A stretch of DNA of 16,077 nt from an uncultured Eubacteriales bacterium (GTDB taxonomy: Bacteria; Bacillota_A; Clostridia; Oscillospirales; Oscillospiraceae), in contig CATIYU010000262.1 of assembly GCA_949739085.1 (NCBI GenBank), positions 1 to 16,077 of the forward strand, in the 5' to 3' direction. The position numbers were made by a program, and so were the translations under genes. Below, piece after piece: positions 1 through 6,375 of this stretch. The notes under the pieces were generated by a model. That model ran no database searches. It saw nothing but the letters and a program-made list of their open reading frames with translations, and was not told the DNA's origin. Position 1 is the first letter of the stretch. Each line of letters opens with the position of its first letter.

Positions 1-1131
1 AAGCTGGAGGAGCGCTACTGCATCCGCCCCACCAGCGAGACCCTCTTCTGCGAGCACTATAAAAATATCATCCACTCCCACCGGGACCTGCCCAAGCTTT
101 ACAACCAGTGGTGCAGCGTTCTGCGCTGGGAGAAGACCAGCCGCCCCTTCCTGCGCCACCGGGAGTTCCTCTGGCAGGAGGGCCACACCATGCACGCCAC
201 CGCCCAGGAGGCCCAGGACGAGACGGTGCTCATTTTGAATCTCTACGCGGATTTCTGCGAAAATTACCTGGCCATGCCTGTGACCCGGGGCCGCAAGACG
301 GATAAGGAGAAATTTTCCGGCGCGGAGGAGACCTACTGCGTTGAGTGCATGATGCACGACCACAAGGCGCTCCAGGCCGGTACCAGCCACTACTTCGGCG
401 ACGGCTTCGCTAGGGCCTTTGACATCGCCTTTACCGGCGCGGACAACCAGCTCCACCACCCCCACCAGACCAGCTGGGGCGTCAGCACCCGGCTGATCGG
501 CGGCATCATCATGACCCACGGCGACGACAACGGTCTGGTGCTGCCCCCCCGGGTGGCCCCCATCCAGGCGGTGGTTATCCCGGTGGCCCACCACAAGCCA
601 GGGGTCCTGGAGGCCGCGGAGAAGCTGCTGGAGCGGCTGAAGGCCGCCGGCGTGCGGGCCACGCTGGACAGCAGCGACAAGGCCCCCGGCTGGAAGTTTG
701 CCGAGTACGAGATGCGGGGCGTGCCCCTGCGGGTGGAGATCGGCCCCAAGGACATGGAGAAGAACCAGTGCTGCGTGGCCCGCCGGGACACGGGGGAGAA
801 GATGTTTGTGCCCCTGGACCAGCTGGAGAGCGAGGCGGTCCGGCTTCTGGACGCCATCCACGAGAACATGTTCGCCATGGCGAAGAAAAACCTGGAGGAG
901 TACACCTTTACCGCGGAGACCTGGGAGCAGGTGAAGGAGCTGGTGGACCGCACCGGCGGCAGCTTTATCCATACCAAGTGGTGCGGCAGCCGGGACTGCG
1001 AGCTGGCCATGAAGGAGAAGGCGGGGGTCAGCTCCCGGTGTATCCCCCTGGAGCAGTCCGGCTCCGTTGGTAAATGCCCGGTCTGCGGGAAGGAGAGTAC
1101 CACCGATATCATCTGGGGCGTGGCCTATTAA
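1..1131 (+). CDS. proS: Prolyl-tRNA synthetase, archaeal/eukaryote-like (ProS type 3), 5' end missing
   Basis: This enzyme charges tRNA-Pro with proline in the cytoplasm. The frame is open from base 1 and gives 376 residues; the family is about 475-480, so roughly 100 N-terminal residues lie outside the window. Class II motif 2 is seen at bases 124-185 (RWEKTSRPFLRHREF...WQEGHT) and motif 3 near 472-565 (SWGVSTRLIGG, HGDDNGLVLPPRVAP). An anticodon-binding domain follows, then a C-terminal zinc-type domain with cysteines in WCGSRDC and KCPVCG. The protein ends in Ala-Tyr; in type 3 enzymes a C-terminal Tyr reaches towards the active site (family knowledge). There is no inserted editing domain between motifs 2 and 3, unlike E. 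coli-type ProRS. A strong terminator follows 22 bases after the stop, so this is the last gene of its transcript. Confidence 0.96.
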   Translation, partial: KLEERYCIRPTSETLFCEHYKNIIHSHRDLPKLYNQWCSVLRWEKTSRPFLRHREFLWQEGHTMHATAQEAQDETVLILNLYADFCENYLAMPVTRGRKTDKEKFSGAEETYCVECMMHDHKALQAGTSHYFGDGFARAFDIAFTGADNQLHHPHQTSWGVSTRLIGGIIMTHGDDNGLVLPPRVAPIQAVVIPVAHHKPGVLEAAEKLLERLKAAGVRATLDSSDKAPGWKFAEYEMRGVPLRVEIGPKDMEKNQCCVARRDTGEKMFVPLDQLESEAVRLLDAIHENMFAMAKKNLEEYTFTAETWEQVKELVDRTGGSFIHTKWCGSRDCELAMKEKAGVSSRCIPLEQSGSVGKCPVCGKESTTDIIWGVAY

Positions 1132-1153
1132 GGTCCCCACAGGCGAATAAGCG

Positions 1154-1184
1154 GCCCCGTCCGGCGGAAGCCGGGCGGGGCTTT
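1154..1184 (+). terminator. Rho-independent terminator of proS
   Basis: A 12-bp stem (1154-1165 pairs with 1170-1181, one G-T wobble) closes a GGAA tetraloop and is followed by TTT then a mixed GT tract. The stem is very GC-rich; the T tract is short. Confidence 0.85.
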
Positions 1185-1255
1185 GTGTGTCCAGGGGCGT
1201 TCAGGAACTGTTAAGAGCAGGGGGAAAAGCGTCAAAATTTTGGAGAAACCGCCGC

Positions 1256-1284
1256 TTGCGGCTGGGGGAGAAGTGTGGTATACT
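1256..1284 (+). promoter_or_regulatory. Sigma-A promoter of the PsiE-like gene
   Basis: TTGCGG (1256-1261), a 17-base spacer, and TATACT (1279-1284) preceded by TGG, an extended -10. Transcription should start near 1291, leaving a leader of about 33 bases before the GTG start at 1324. Confidence 0.7.
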
Positions 1285-1323
1285 ATAGAAAATCCACAAA
1301 AGAACCGCAAAGGGGGAGCCGCC

Positions 1324-1752
1324 GTGAGAAGAGAAATCCGGGAGAAGATCTACATATTCCTCAAAATGATCGAAATATTCATCGCCCTCTGCATTATTGT
1401 CGTGATTGTGGGGCTTACCGCCGCCACGCTGCTGCACTACTTCCTGGGGAGCGGCAGTCCCCACTACACAGATATCCTGGAGCAGTTCCTGAAGGAGATG
1501 CTGACCTTTGTGGTGGGGATCGAGTTTGTGAAGATGCTCATTTTCCACAACCCGGAGCGGGTGGTGGATGTGCTGATCTTCGCCGCGTCCCGGCAGATGA
1601 TCGTGGAGCACACCGACGGGAAGGAGACCATTGTCTGGATCATCGGCATCGGCCTGCTGTTCGCTATACAGAAGTACCTCATGCCCGCCAGCGGCCTCAA
1701 GCACATTGAGAACCACGAGAGCCGGGAGGCCCACGAGAACGAAAATTCCTGA
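1324..1752 (+). CDS. Small membrane protein, PsiE-like (phosphate-starvation-inducible E family)
   Basis: A 142-residue protein with about four hydrophobic segments: residues 14-40, 55-73, 80-93 and 104-119. The order of features resembles the PsiE family (E. coli PsiE is 136 residues): an early TM helix, a helix with EF (GIEFVKMLIF), a short stretch with an Arg and an IVEH motif, and a last TM helix. The resemblance is from memory of the family, not a search. PsiE has no settled biochemical role. I chose GTG 1324 because AAAGGGGGAG lies at 1309-1318, 5 bases upstream; the longer open frame back to 1183 runs through the proS terminator and upstream of the promoter. The tail is hydrophilic and rich in Glu, His and Asn. 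It is a single-gene transcript between two terminators. Confidence 0.75.
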   Translation: MRREIREKIYIFLKMIEIFIALCIIVVIVGLTAATLLHYFLGSGSPHYTDILEQFLKEMLTFVVGIEFVKMLIFHNPERVVDVLIFAASRQMIVEHTDGKETIVWIIGIGLLFAIQKYLMPASGLKHIENHESREAHENENS

Positions 1753-1760
1753 AATCGTCC

Positions 1761-1793
1761 GGAGGCGGAGCCCGCGGGCCCCGCCTCCTTTTT
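1761..1793 (+). terminator. Terminator between convergent psiE-like and Sel1 genes
   Basis: GGAGGCGG (1761-1768) pairs with CCGCCTCC (1781-1788), with extra pairing possible inside (GCCC/GGGC), followed by five T (1789-1793) on the plus strand. It lies in the 47-base gap between two converging genes, starting 8 bases after the psiE-like stop and ending 7 bases from the Sel1 stop, so it may also stop the minus-strand transcript, though the T tract on that side is poor. Confidence 0.8.
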
Positions 1794-1799
1794 ACGTAC

Positions 1800-4772
1800 T
1801 TACTTCCGGCCGAAGCCGAAGAAGCCCCGCTTTTTCGCCGGTTTGTCCGGCTGTCCCTTGGCGTCCAGCTTCGACTCCAGGCGGCGGAGAGCCTCCTCCG
1901 CCTTCTTGTAGCCGCCCTCCACAGCCTTCCGGTACAGCTCCACAGCCCGGTTTATGTTCCGGCCTACGCCGTGGCCCAGCTCGTAGCACTCCCCCAGGAG
2001 GAACAGGCTTCTGGGATGGCCCTGTTCCGCGCCCTTGGCGAACCACGAGGCGGCCTCCGCCTCGTCCTTCTCCACGGCGATGCCGTGGTAGTAGAAGAAG
2101 CCGAGATTGCACTGTGCCCGGGCCAGCCCCTGTTCCGCCGCGTCCTGGTAGAGGGCCAGAGCTTTCTCCTTGTCCTCCTCCACGCCAGTGCCGGTCTCGT
2201 AGCAGAGGCCCAGAGAACAGGTGCCGCCTGCGTGGCGGGCCTCATGGGCCTTGGTGTAGAGCGCCACAGCCTTTTTTACGTCCTTTTTCACGCCAAAACC
2301 GTTTTCATAGCACTCCCCCAGATAGAACTGTGCCCGGGGATAGCCCTGTTCCGCCGCCTTGGCGAACCAGCGGAACGCCTCGTTGTTGTTCTCCTCCACG
2401 GAGATGCCCTGGTAGTAGAAAAAGCCGAGATTGCACTGTGCCCGGGCGTGGCCCCGCTCCGCCGCGTAGCGGTAGAGCTCCGCCGCCCTGGCCTTATCCA
2501 TCTCCACGCCGGCGCCCATCTCGTAGCAGAGGCCCAGGGAGCAGGCGCTGGGCACGTAGCCCCGGTCATAGGCACGCTGGTAGAGCTCCGCCGCCTTGGC
2601 CTCATCCATCTCCACGCCGTAGCCGTTGTCGTAGCACTCTCCCAGCAGGTGGATAGCCCGGGGATAGCCCCGCCCGGCGGCCTCCTCAAACCAGTGGAAC
2701 GCCTCGTCGTTGTCCTCGGCCACGCCGATGCCCCGGTAGTAGCAGAAGCCCAGGTTGCACTGCGCCCTGGGGTAGCCCCGCTCCGCCGCCTCCCGGTAGA
2801 GAGCGATGGCCCGATCCAAGTCCTCCTCCACGCCGGTGCCGGTCTCGTAGCAGAGGCCCAGGGAACAGGTGGCGGGGACGTGTCCCTTTTCGTGGGACTG
2901 GCGGTAGAGCTCCGCCGCCTTTTCCTCGTCCATCTCCACGCCATAGCCGTTTTCATAGCACTCCCCCAGCAGCTGCTGCGCCCGGGGATAACCCTGCTCC
3001 GCCGCCAGCTCAAACCAGTGGAACGCCTCGCTGTTATTCTCCTCCACGCCGATGCCCTGGTAGTAGCAGAAGCCCAGGTTGCACTGCGCCCTGGGGTAAC
3101 CCCGTTCGGCGGCCTCCTGGTAGAGCGCTACCGCCTTCTTCTTGTCCTCGGCCACGCCGGTGCCGGTCTCGTAGCAGAGGCCCAGGGCGCAGGTGGCGGG
3201 GATGTTGCCGCCCTCGTGGGCCAGACGGTAGAGCTCCGCCGCCTTGACCTCGTCGGTCTCCACGCCGTAGCCGTTCTCATAGCACTCCCCCAGCAGCTGC
3301 TGCGCCCGGGGGTACTCCTCTTCCGCCGCCTTGGCGAACCACTTTACCGCCTCCGCGTCGTCCATTTCCGTGCCGATGCCCTGGTAGTAGCAGTACCCCA
3401 GGTTGCACATGGCCCGCACGTCTCCGGCCTCAGCGGCCTCCCGGTAGAGGGCTAGGGCTTTCTCCCTGTCCTCCTCCACGCCCCGGCCCATCTCGTAGCA
3501 GAGGCCCAGGGCGCAGGTGCCAGGGGCGTGGCCCTTCTCGTGGGCGGCCTCGTAGAGCTTCGCCGCTTTCTCCACGTCCTTCTCCACGCCGTAGCCGTGG
3601 TCGTAACACTCTCCCAACAGGTTCAGGGCTCTGGGATAGCCCTGCTCCGCCGCCAGCTGGAACCACTTGACGGCCTCCCCGTCGTCCATCTCCGTGCCAA
3701 TGCCCCGGTAGTAGCAGAAGCCCAGATTGCACTGGGCGGGGGCGTAGCCCCGCCCGGCGGACTGCCGGTAGAGCTCCACGGCCTTCTCCTTGTCCTCCTC
3801 CATGCCCATGCCCAGCTCGTGGCAGAGGCCGTAGGCGCAGGTCCCGGCGGAGTGCCCGCCCTCGTGGGCGATGCGGTAGTGCTCCGCCGCCTTGTCCTCG
3901 TCCAGCTCCACGCCGTGGCCAAACTCGTAGCAGCGGCCGATAAGGTAGTGGGCCCGGGGCAGGCCGTTTTCCGAGGCCTCCTGGTAGAGCCTGGCGGCCT
4001 CCTGGTGGTCCTCCTCCACCCCGGCCCCCCGGTCGTAGCACACGCCCAGGGCGCAGGTGCCCTCGTCGTAGTGCTTTTCGTGGGCGGCTTGGTAGAGCAC
4101 CACCGCCTTGCCGATATCCTGCTCCACGCCGTAGCCGTTTTCAAAGCAAACGCCCATGAGCACCTGCGCCCGGGGGAAGCCCTGCTGGGCGGCCTTGGCG
4201 AACCACTTGGCGGCCTCCTCGTCGTTCTCCTCCAGACCGATGCCGTGGAAGTAGAAAAAGCCCAGGTTACACTGGGCGGGGGCATAGTCCTGCTCCGCCG
4301 CCTCCCGGTAGAGCTCCGCCGCCTTCAGCTTGTCCATCTCCACACCGTGGCCCAGCTCGTAGCACAGTCCTAACTCGCATACCGCCGGGAGGTAGCCCTG
4401 CTCCGCCGCGCCGGCGAAGAGCTCCGCCGCCTTGTCCAGGTCCTTCTCCGTGCCCTCGCCCCTGGCGTAGCAGAGGCCCAGGCTGAACTGGGCGGAGATG
4501 TGGTCCCCCTCTGCCGCTTTTTTAAACCAATAGAACGCCTTCTCCTCGTCCTCCGGCGCGCCGTCGTCGCCGTAGTAGTAGTCCTGGGCCAGGCGGTAGG
4601 CCGCGTCCAGATCCCCCTCCTCGGCGGCGGAGAGCAGCTCCTGGAACTCCTGGGAGGTCTGCTGCTTTTTGGCGGCCCGGTCCGCCAGGAACTGCATGAC
4701 TTCCGGGTTGATATACGTCATAACTGCGTCCTGCCCGTCGGGCTGGAGGCTGCTGCTGCGATTTTCAGACAT
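1800..4772 (-). CDS. Giant Sel1-repeat (TPR-like) protein, 25 repeats
   Basis: A 990-residue protein. Residues 1-55 are a hydrophilic head, 56-956 are 25 Sel1-like repeats (the first 37, the other 24 exactly 36 residues), and 957-990 are a Lys-rich tail ending GFFGFGRK. Each repeat follows the plan LGxCYexGxGVExDxxKAxxLYxxAAExGy. Sel1 repeats are helix-turn-helix units that stack into solenoids and bind other proteins, so a scaffold role is inferred; the partner is unknown. There is no signal peptide and no long hydrophobic stretch, so it is probably cytosolic. I count 36 cysteines, all within repeats. ATG 4772 is chosen because AGAGGAAG sits about 8 bases upstream; the frame runs open further (to 5120) but that enters the divergent promoter and tetR. 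An alternative Met 17 codons inside (MTYINPEV) has a weaker AGGA site. Transcribed alone, divergently from tetR. Confidence 0.93.
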   Translation of the reverse strand: MSENRSSSLQPDGQDAVMTYINPEVMQFLADRAAKKQQTSQEFQELLSAAEEGDLDAAYRLAQDYYYGDDGAPEDEEKAFYWFKKAAEGDHISAQFSLGLCYARGEGTEKDLDKAAELFAGAAEQGYLPAVCELGLCYELGHGVEMDKLKAAELYREAAEQDYAPAQCNLGFFYFHGIGLEENDEEAAKWFAKAAQQGFPRAQVLMGVCFENGYGVEQDIGKAVVLYQAAHEKHYDEGTCALGVCYDRGAGVEEDHQEAARLYQEASENGLPRAHYLIGRCYEFGHGVELDEDKAAEHYRIAHEGGHSAGTCAYGLCHELGMGMEEDKEKAVELYRQSAGRGYAPAQCNLGFCYYRGIGTEMDDGEAVKWFQLAAEQGYPRALNLLGECYDHGYGVEKDVEKAAKLYEAAHEKGHAPGTCALGLCYEMGRGVEEDREKALALYREAAEAGDVRAMCNLGYCYYQGIGTEMDDAEAVKWFAKAAEEEYPRAQQLLGECYENGYGVETDEVKAAELYRLAHEGGNIPATCALGLCYETGTGVAEDKKKAVALYQEAAERGYPRAQCNLGFCYYQGIGVEENNSEAFHWFELAAEQGYPRAQQLLGECYENGYGVEMDEEKAAELYRQSHEKGHVPATCSLGLCYETGTGVEEDLDRAIALYREAAERGYPRAQCNLGFCYYRGIGVAEDNDEAFHWFEEAAGRGYPRAIHLLGECYDNGYGVEMDEAKAAELYQRAYDRGYVPSACSLGLCYEMGAGVEMDKARAAELYRYAAERGHARAQCNLGFFYYQGISVEENNNEAFRWFAKAAEQGYPRAQFYLGECYENGFGVKKDVKKAVALYTKAHEARHAGGTCSLGLCYETGTGVEEDKEKALALYQDAAEQGLARAQCNLGFFYYHGIAVEKDEAEAASWFAKGAEQGHPRSLFLLGECYELGHGVGRNINRAVELYRKAVEGGYKKAEEALRRLESKLDAKGQPDKPAKKRGFFGFGRK
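1905..4607 (-). repeat. In-gene tandem repeat: 108-bp units grouped in a 324-bp super-period
   Basis: The 25 Sel1 repeats fall into three types. Type A reads about LLGECYENGYGVE, type B about TCSLGLCYETGTGVEED, type C about QCNLGFCYYQGIG...EAFHWF. From repeat 9 on, the order C-A-B is strict. A B-type marker, TCGTAGCAGAGGCCC or a close variant, starts at 2197, 2521, 2845, 3169, 3493, 3817, 4033 and 4357. All steps are exactly 324 bp except one of 216 bp (3817 to 4033). Identity between neighbouring 324-bp units looks high by eye; I did not compute it. Confidence 0.92.
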
Positions 4773-4818
4773 AAATCCGCTTCCTCTCTGTGGCGTTTTG
4801 GGAGGACCGGCAGGGCCG

Positions 4819-4915
4819 CCCCCCTTCTTCGACGCTATTATAGCACAACCTGCGGCACATTTCCACTCCTTCTTGCCCCCAGGCGGATTGATAAATTTGC
4901 CGTTAAGAAGGGGGG
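4819..4915. repeat. 11-bp perfect inverted repeat enclosing the Sel1 promoter
   Basis: CCCCCCTTCTT (4819-4829) and its exact reverse complement AAGAAGGGGGG (4905-4915), 75 bases apart. The arms lie either side of the Sel1 promoter (4837-4865), with the second arm just upstream of the tetR promoter. It may be chance in purine/pyrimidine-rich DNA or a two-site operator. Confidence 0.45.
4837..4865 (-). promoter_or_regulatory. Sigma-A promoter of the Sel1-repeat gene
   Basis: Read on the minus strand: TGGAAA (4865-4860), a 17-base spacer, and TATAAT (4842-4837) preceded by TGC, a perfect extended -10. It predicts a leader of about 58 bases before ATG 4772. Confidence 0.75.
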
Positions 4916-4925
4916 AAAATATGTA

Positions 4926-4954
4926 TTCCCATTTCTCTTCTCCTATGCTATACT
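4926..4954 (+). promoter_or_regulatory. Sigma-A promoter of tetR
   Basis: TTCCCA (4926-4931), a 17-base spacer, and TATACT (4949-4954) preceded by TGC. The -35 matches the consensus at 4 of 6 positions. The start codon at 4989 leaves a leader of about 28 bases carrying the AGGAAAGGGG ribosome site. Confidence 0.7.
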
Positions 4955-4988
4955 GTCCAACAGGAAAACGAGGAAAGGGGCGCCGTAC

Positions 4989-5549
4989 ATGCCAAATTTT
5001 ACCAGGAGAGCCATTAAGGAGACCTTCCTCCGGCAGCTGGGGGAGCGGCCGCTGAACCAGATTACGGTAAAGGATATTGTGGAGGAGTGCGGCATTAACC
5101 GCAACTCCTTCTACTACCACTTCGAGGACCTGCCGGCCCTGGTGGAGGAGATTCTAAAGGAGCGGGTGGACAGCCTCATCCAGAGCCACCCCACCATCGG
5201 CTCTATTGAGCAGGGGTTCGACGTGCTGGTGGAGATGCTCATGCAGAACAGGCGGGCCATCTACCACATCTATAACTCCCTGAGCCGGGATGTATTTGAG
5301 CGGTACTTAATGGAGATCTGCCTGTACACCGTCACCGCCTATGTGGACGCTGCCCTGGCGGGCCAGCCGGTGGGGGCGGCGGACCGGGAGGTCATCATCC
5401 GCTACCACAAGTGCGTGTGCTTCGGCAGCGTCATCGACTGGCTCAGCGGCGGCATGAAGGGGGACATTACCGCCTTTTTCCACCGGGTCTGCCAGCTGAA
5501 GAAGGGGTGGCCGGAGGAGATCGTCCGGCGCTGCCGGGAGGCGGGCTGA
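4989..5549 (+). CDS. TetR/AcrR-family transcriptional regulator
   Basis: A 186-residue DNA-binding regulator. The N-terminal helix-turn-helix is at residues 26-45 (ITVKDIVEECGINRNSFYYH) followed by FEDLPALVEEI, the usual start of helix 4. The C-terminal part (about 70-186) is the ligand and dimer domain, of the sort common in Clostridia TetR proteins (TetR_C_7-like, from memory). The frame is open far upstream, but ATG 4989 has AGGAAAGGGG at 4971-4980 and starts with the expected short helix 1 (RRAIKETFLRQL). A terminator separates it from the export operon that begins 195 bases downstream on the same strand. Control of that operon is inferred from position alone; the divergent Sel1 gene is another possible target. 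The inducer is unknown. Confidence 0.9.
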   Translation: MPNFTRRAIKETFLRQLGERPLNQITVKDIVEECGINRNSFYYHFEDLPALVEEILKERVDSLIQSHPTIGSIEQGFDVLVEMLMQNRRAIYHIYNSLSRDVFERYLMEICLYTVTAYVDAALAGQPVGAADREVIIRYHKCVCFGSVIDWLSGGMKGDITAFFHRVCQLKKGWPEEIVRRCREAG

Positions 5550-5572
5550 GAGGGCGGCGGCTCCCGCTTGTT

Positions 5573-5594
5573 AGACATACGCGGCCCTGTGTCT
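5573..5594. repeat. Short inverted repeat downstream of tetR, possible operator
   Basis: AGACA (5573-5577) and TGTCT (5590-5594), 12 bases apart; with the flanking bases TTAGACA against TGTCTGA, 6 of 7 positions are symmetric. It lies before the tetR terminator, not at a promoter, which weakens an operator reading. Confidence 0.25.
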
Positions 5595-5611
5595 GATTTT
5601 CGGTCAAATCC

Positions 5612-5647
5612 AATCCCCGTGTCCATTTTTTGGGCACGGGGATTTTT
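5612..5647 (+). terminator. Rho-independent terminator of tetR
   Basis: A 14-bp stem (5612-5625 pairs with 5631-5644, one G-T wobble) with a five-T loop, running into a T tract at 5643-5647. It separates tetR from the export operon. Confidence 0.9.
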
Positions 5648-5654
5648 CCGTCCA

Positions 5655-5683
5655 TTTCCGGCGGGCCCCGGCGCTGCTATACT
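5655..5683 (+). promoter_or_regulatory. Promoter of the DUF308-MMPL-LxxG operon
   Basis: TATACT (5678-5683) preceded by TGC, an extended -10. The -35 (TTTCCG, 5655-5660, 17-base spacer) is poor, as often happens with extended -10 promoters that need no strong -35. Its core matches the tetR promoter's TGCTATACT exactly. Confidence 0.65.
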
Positions 5684-5716
5684 ATGCCTGTAAGCAAGAG
5701 AACCGGGCCCCGCCGG
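5658..5716. repeat. 14-bp near-perfect inverted repeat around the export operon -10
   Basis: CCGGCGGGCCCCGG (5658-5671) and CCGGGCCCCGCCGG (5703-5716) are inverted copies with 13 of 14 positions matching and 31 bases between them. The left arm lies across the -35/-10 spacer and the right arm in the untranslated leader. It could be a regulator-binding pair; because the left arm lies upstream of the expected start site, it is unlikely to form as an RNA hairpin. Confidence 0.5.
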
Positions 5717-5744
5717 GCGGGACCGGCACAAGGAGGTGGAAAAT

Positions 5745-6356
5745 ATGAAAAACCGATGCGTAGCCCCCATGTGGGCGGCTAAGCTGGGATACGCCGTCCT
5801 GTCGGTAGCCTACTGCGTCATCGGCGCGCTGCTCATCTGGAACCCAGGCGGCGCTGCCGCGCTGGGAGAGGCTCTGGGCATTGCCTTGATGGCCTTTGGC
5901 GGCGTGAAGCTGGTGGGGTACTTCTCCCGGGATCTGTTCCGGCTGGCATTTCAGTACGACCTGGAGTTCGGCATTTTGCTGCTGGCACTGGGGGCGGCTG
6001 TGCTCCGCAGGCCAGAGGAGGTGCTGAGCTTCCTCCTCACCGCCCTGGGCGCCGCCGCCCTGGCGGACGGGCTCTTCAAAATCCGTATCGCCCGGGATGC
6101 CCGCCGGTTCGGTATAGCGTCCTGGCGGGTGATTCTGGCTCTGGCGGCGGTCACGGGCGCGGTGGGGCTGGCGCTGGTGCTGCGGCCCTGGGACAGTGTG
6201 CGGGTGCTGGCGGCGCTGCTGGGCGTGTCGCTGCTGGCGGAGGGGATTTTAAACCTCTGGGTGGCGCTGAGCACGGTAAAAATCGTGCCCAACCAGCGGC
6301 CCGACGTCGTGGAGGGAACCTACAGCGAAATTTCCGATACCAAACTGTATGAATGA
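5745..6356 (+). CDS. DUF308 / HdeD-like multi-pass membrane protein
   Basis: A 203-residue protein with about six hydrophobic helices arranged as three hairpins, each with the pattern GALLIWNPG / GIALMAFGG / GVKLVGYF that marks the short repeat of the DUF308 (HdeD-like) family. Each hairpin has a Gly-rich helix, a short loop with P or RP (WNPG, RRPEE, LRPWD) and a second helix ending in G. The function of most DUF308 proteins is not known; E. coli HdeD relates to acid stress. The tail (about 180-203) is polar and cytosolic or exposed. ATG 5745 is preceded by AAGGAGGTGG with an 8-base gap; an in-frame GTG at 5736 lies inside that ribosome site. It is the first gene of the export operon; its stop is 20 bases from the next start. 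Confidence 0.85.
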   Translation: MKNRCVAPMWAAKLGYAVLSVAYCVIGALLIWNPGGAAALGEALGIALMAFGGVKLVGYFSRDLFRLAFQYDLEFGILLLALGAAVLRRPEEVLSFLLTALGAAALADGLFKIRIARDARRFGIASWRVILALAAVTGAVGLALVLRPWDSVRVLAALLGVSLLAEGILNLWVALSTVKIVPNQRPDVVEGTYSEISDTKLYE

Positions 6357-6375
6357 AGAAAGGAAGCTTAAACCT

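Noticed and set aside
1183..1323. Upstream start (1183) for the PsiE-like gene
   Set aside because: The start overlaps the T tract of the proS terminator and lies before the gene's own promoter at 1256-1284; GTG 1324 has a ribosome site.
1631..4373. Long plus-strand frames (341, 494 and 281 codons) opposite the Sel1 gene
   Set aside because: The 324-bp period keeps antisense frames free of stops once one unit is stop-free. The products are Pro/Arg- or Val/Leu/His-rich repeats mirroring the Sel1 units, with no start signals.
1905..4607. The regular repeat array as a CRISPR or satellite
   Set aside because: The period is 108/324 bp, units are adjoining with no spacers, and every unit is in frame within one protein.
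4773..5120. N-terminal extension of the Sel1 frame by 116 codons
   Set aside because: The extension runs through both divergent promoters and into tetR, while ATG 4772 has a good ribosome site; the extra residues show no Sel1 repeat.
5402..5770. A 122-codon minus-strand frame over the tetR end and the intergenic region
   Set aside because: It covers the tetR terminator and the export operon promoter, and its product is Pro/Ser/Arg-rich with no motif.
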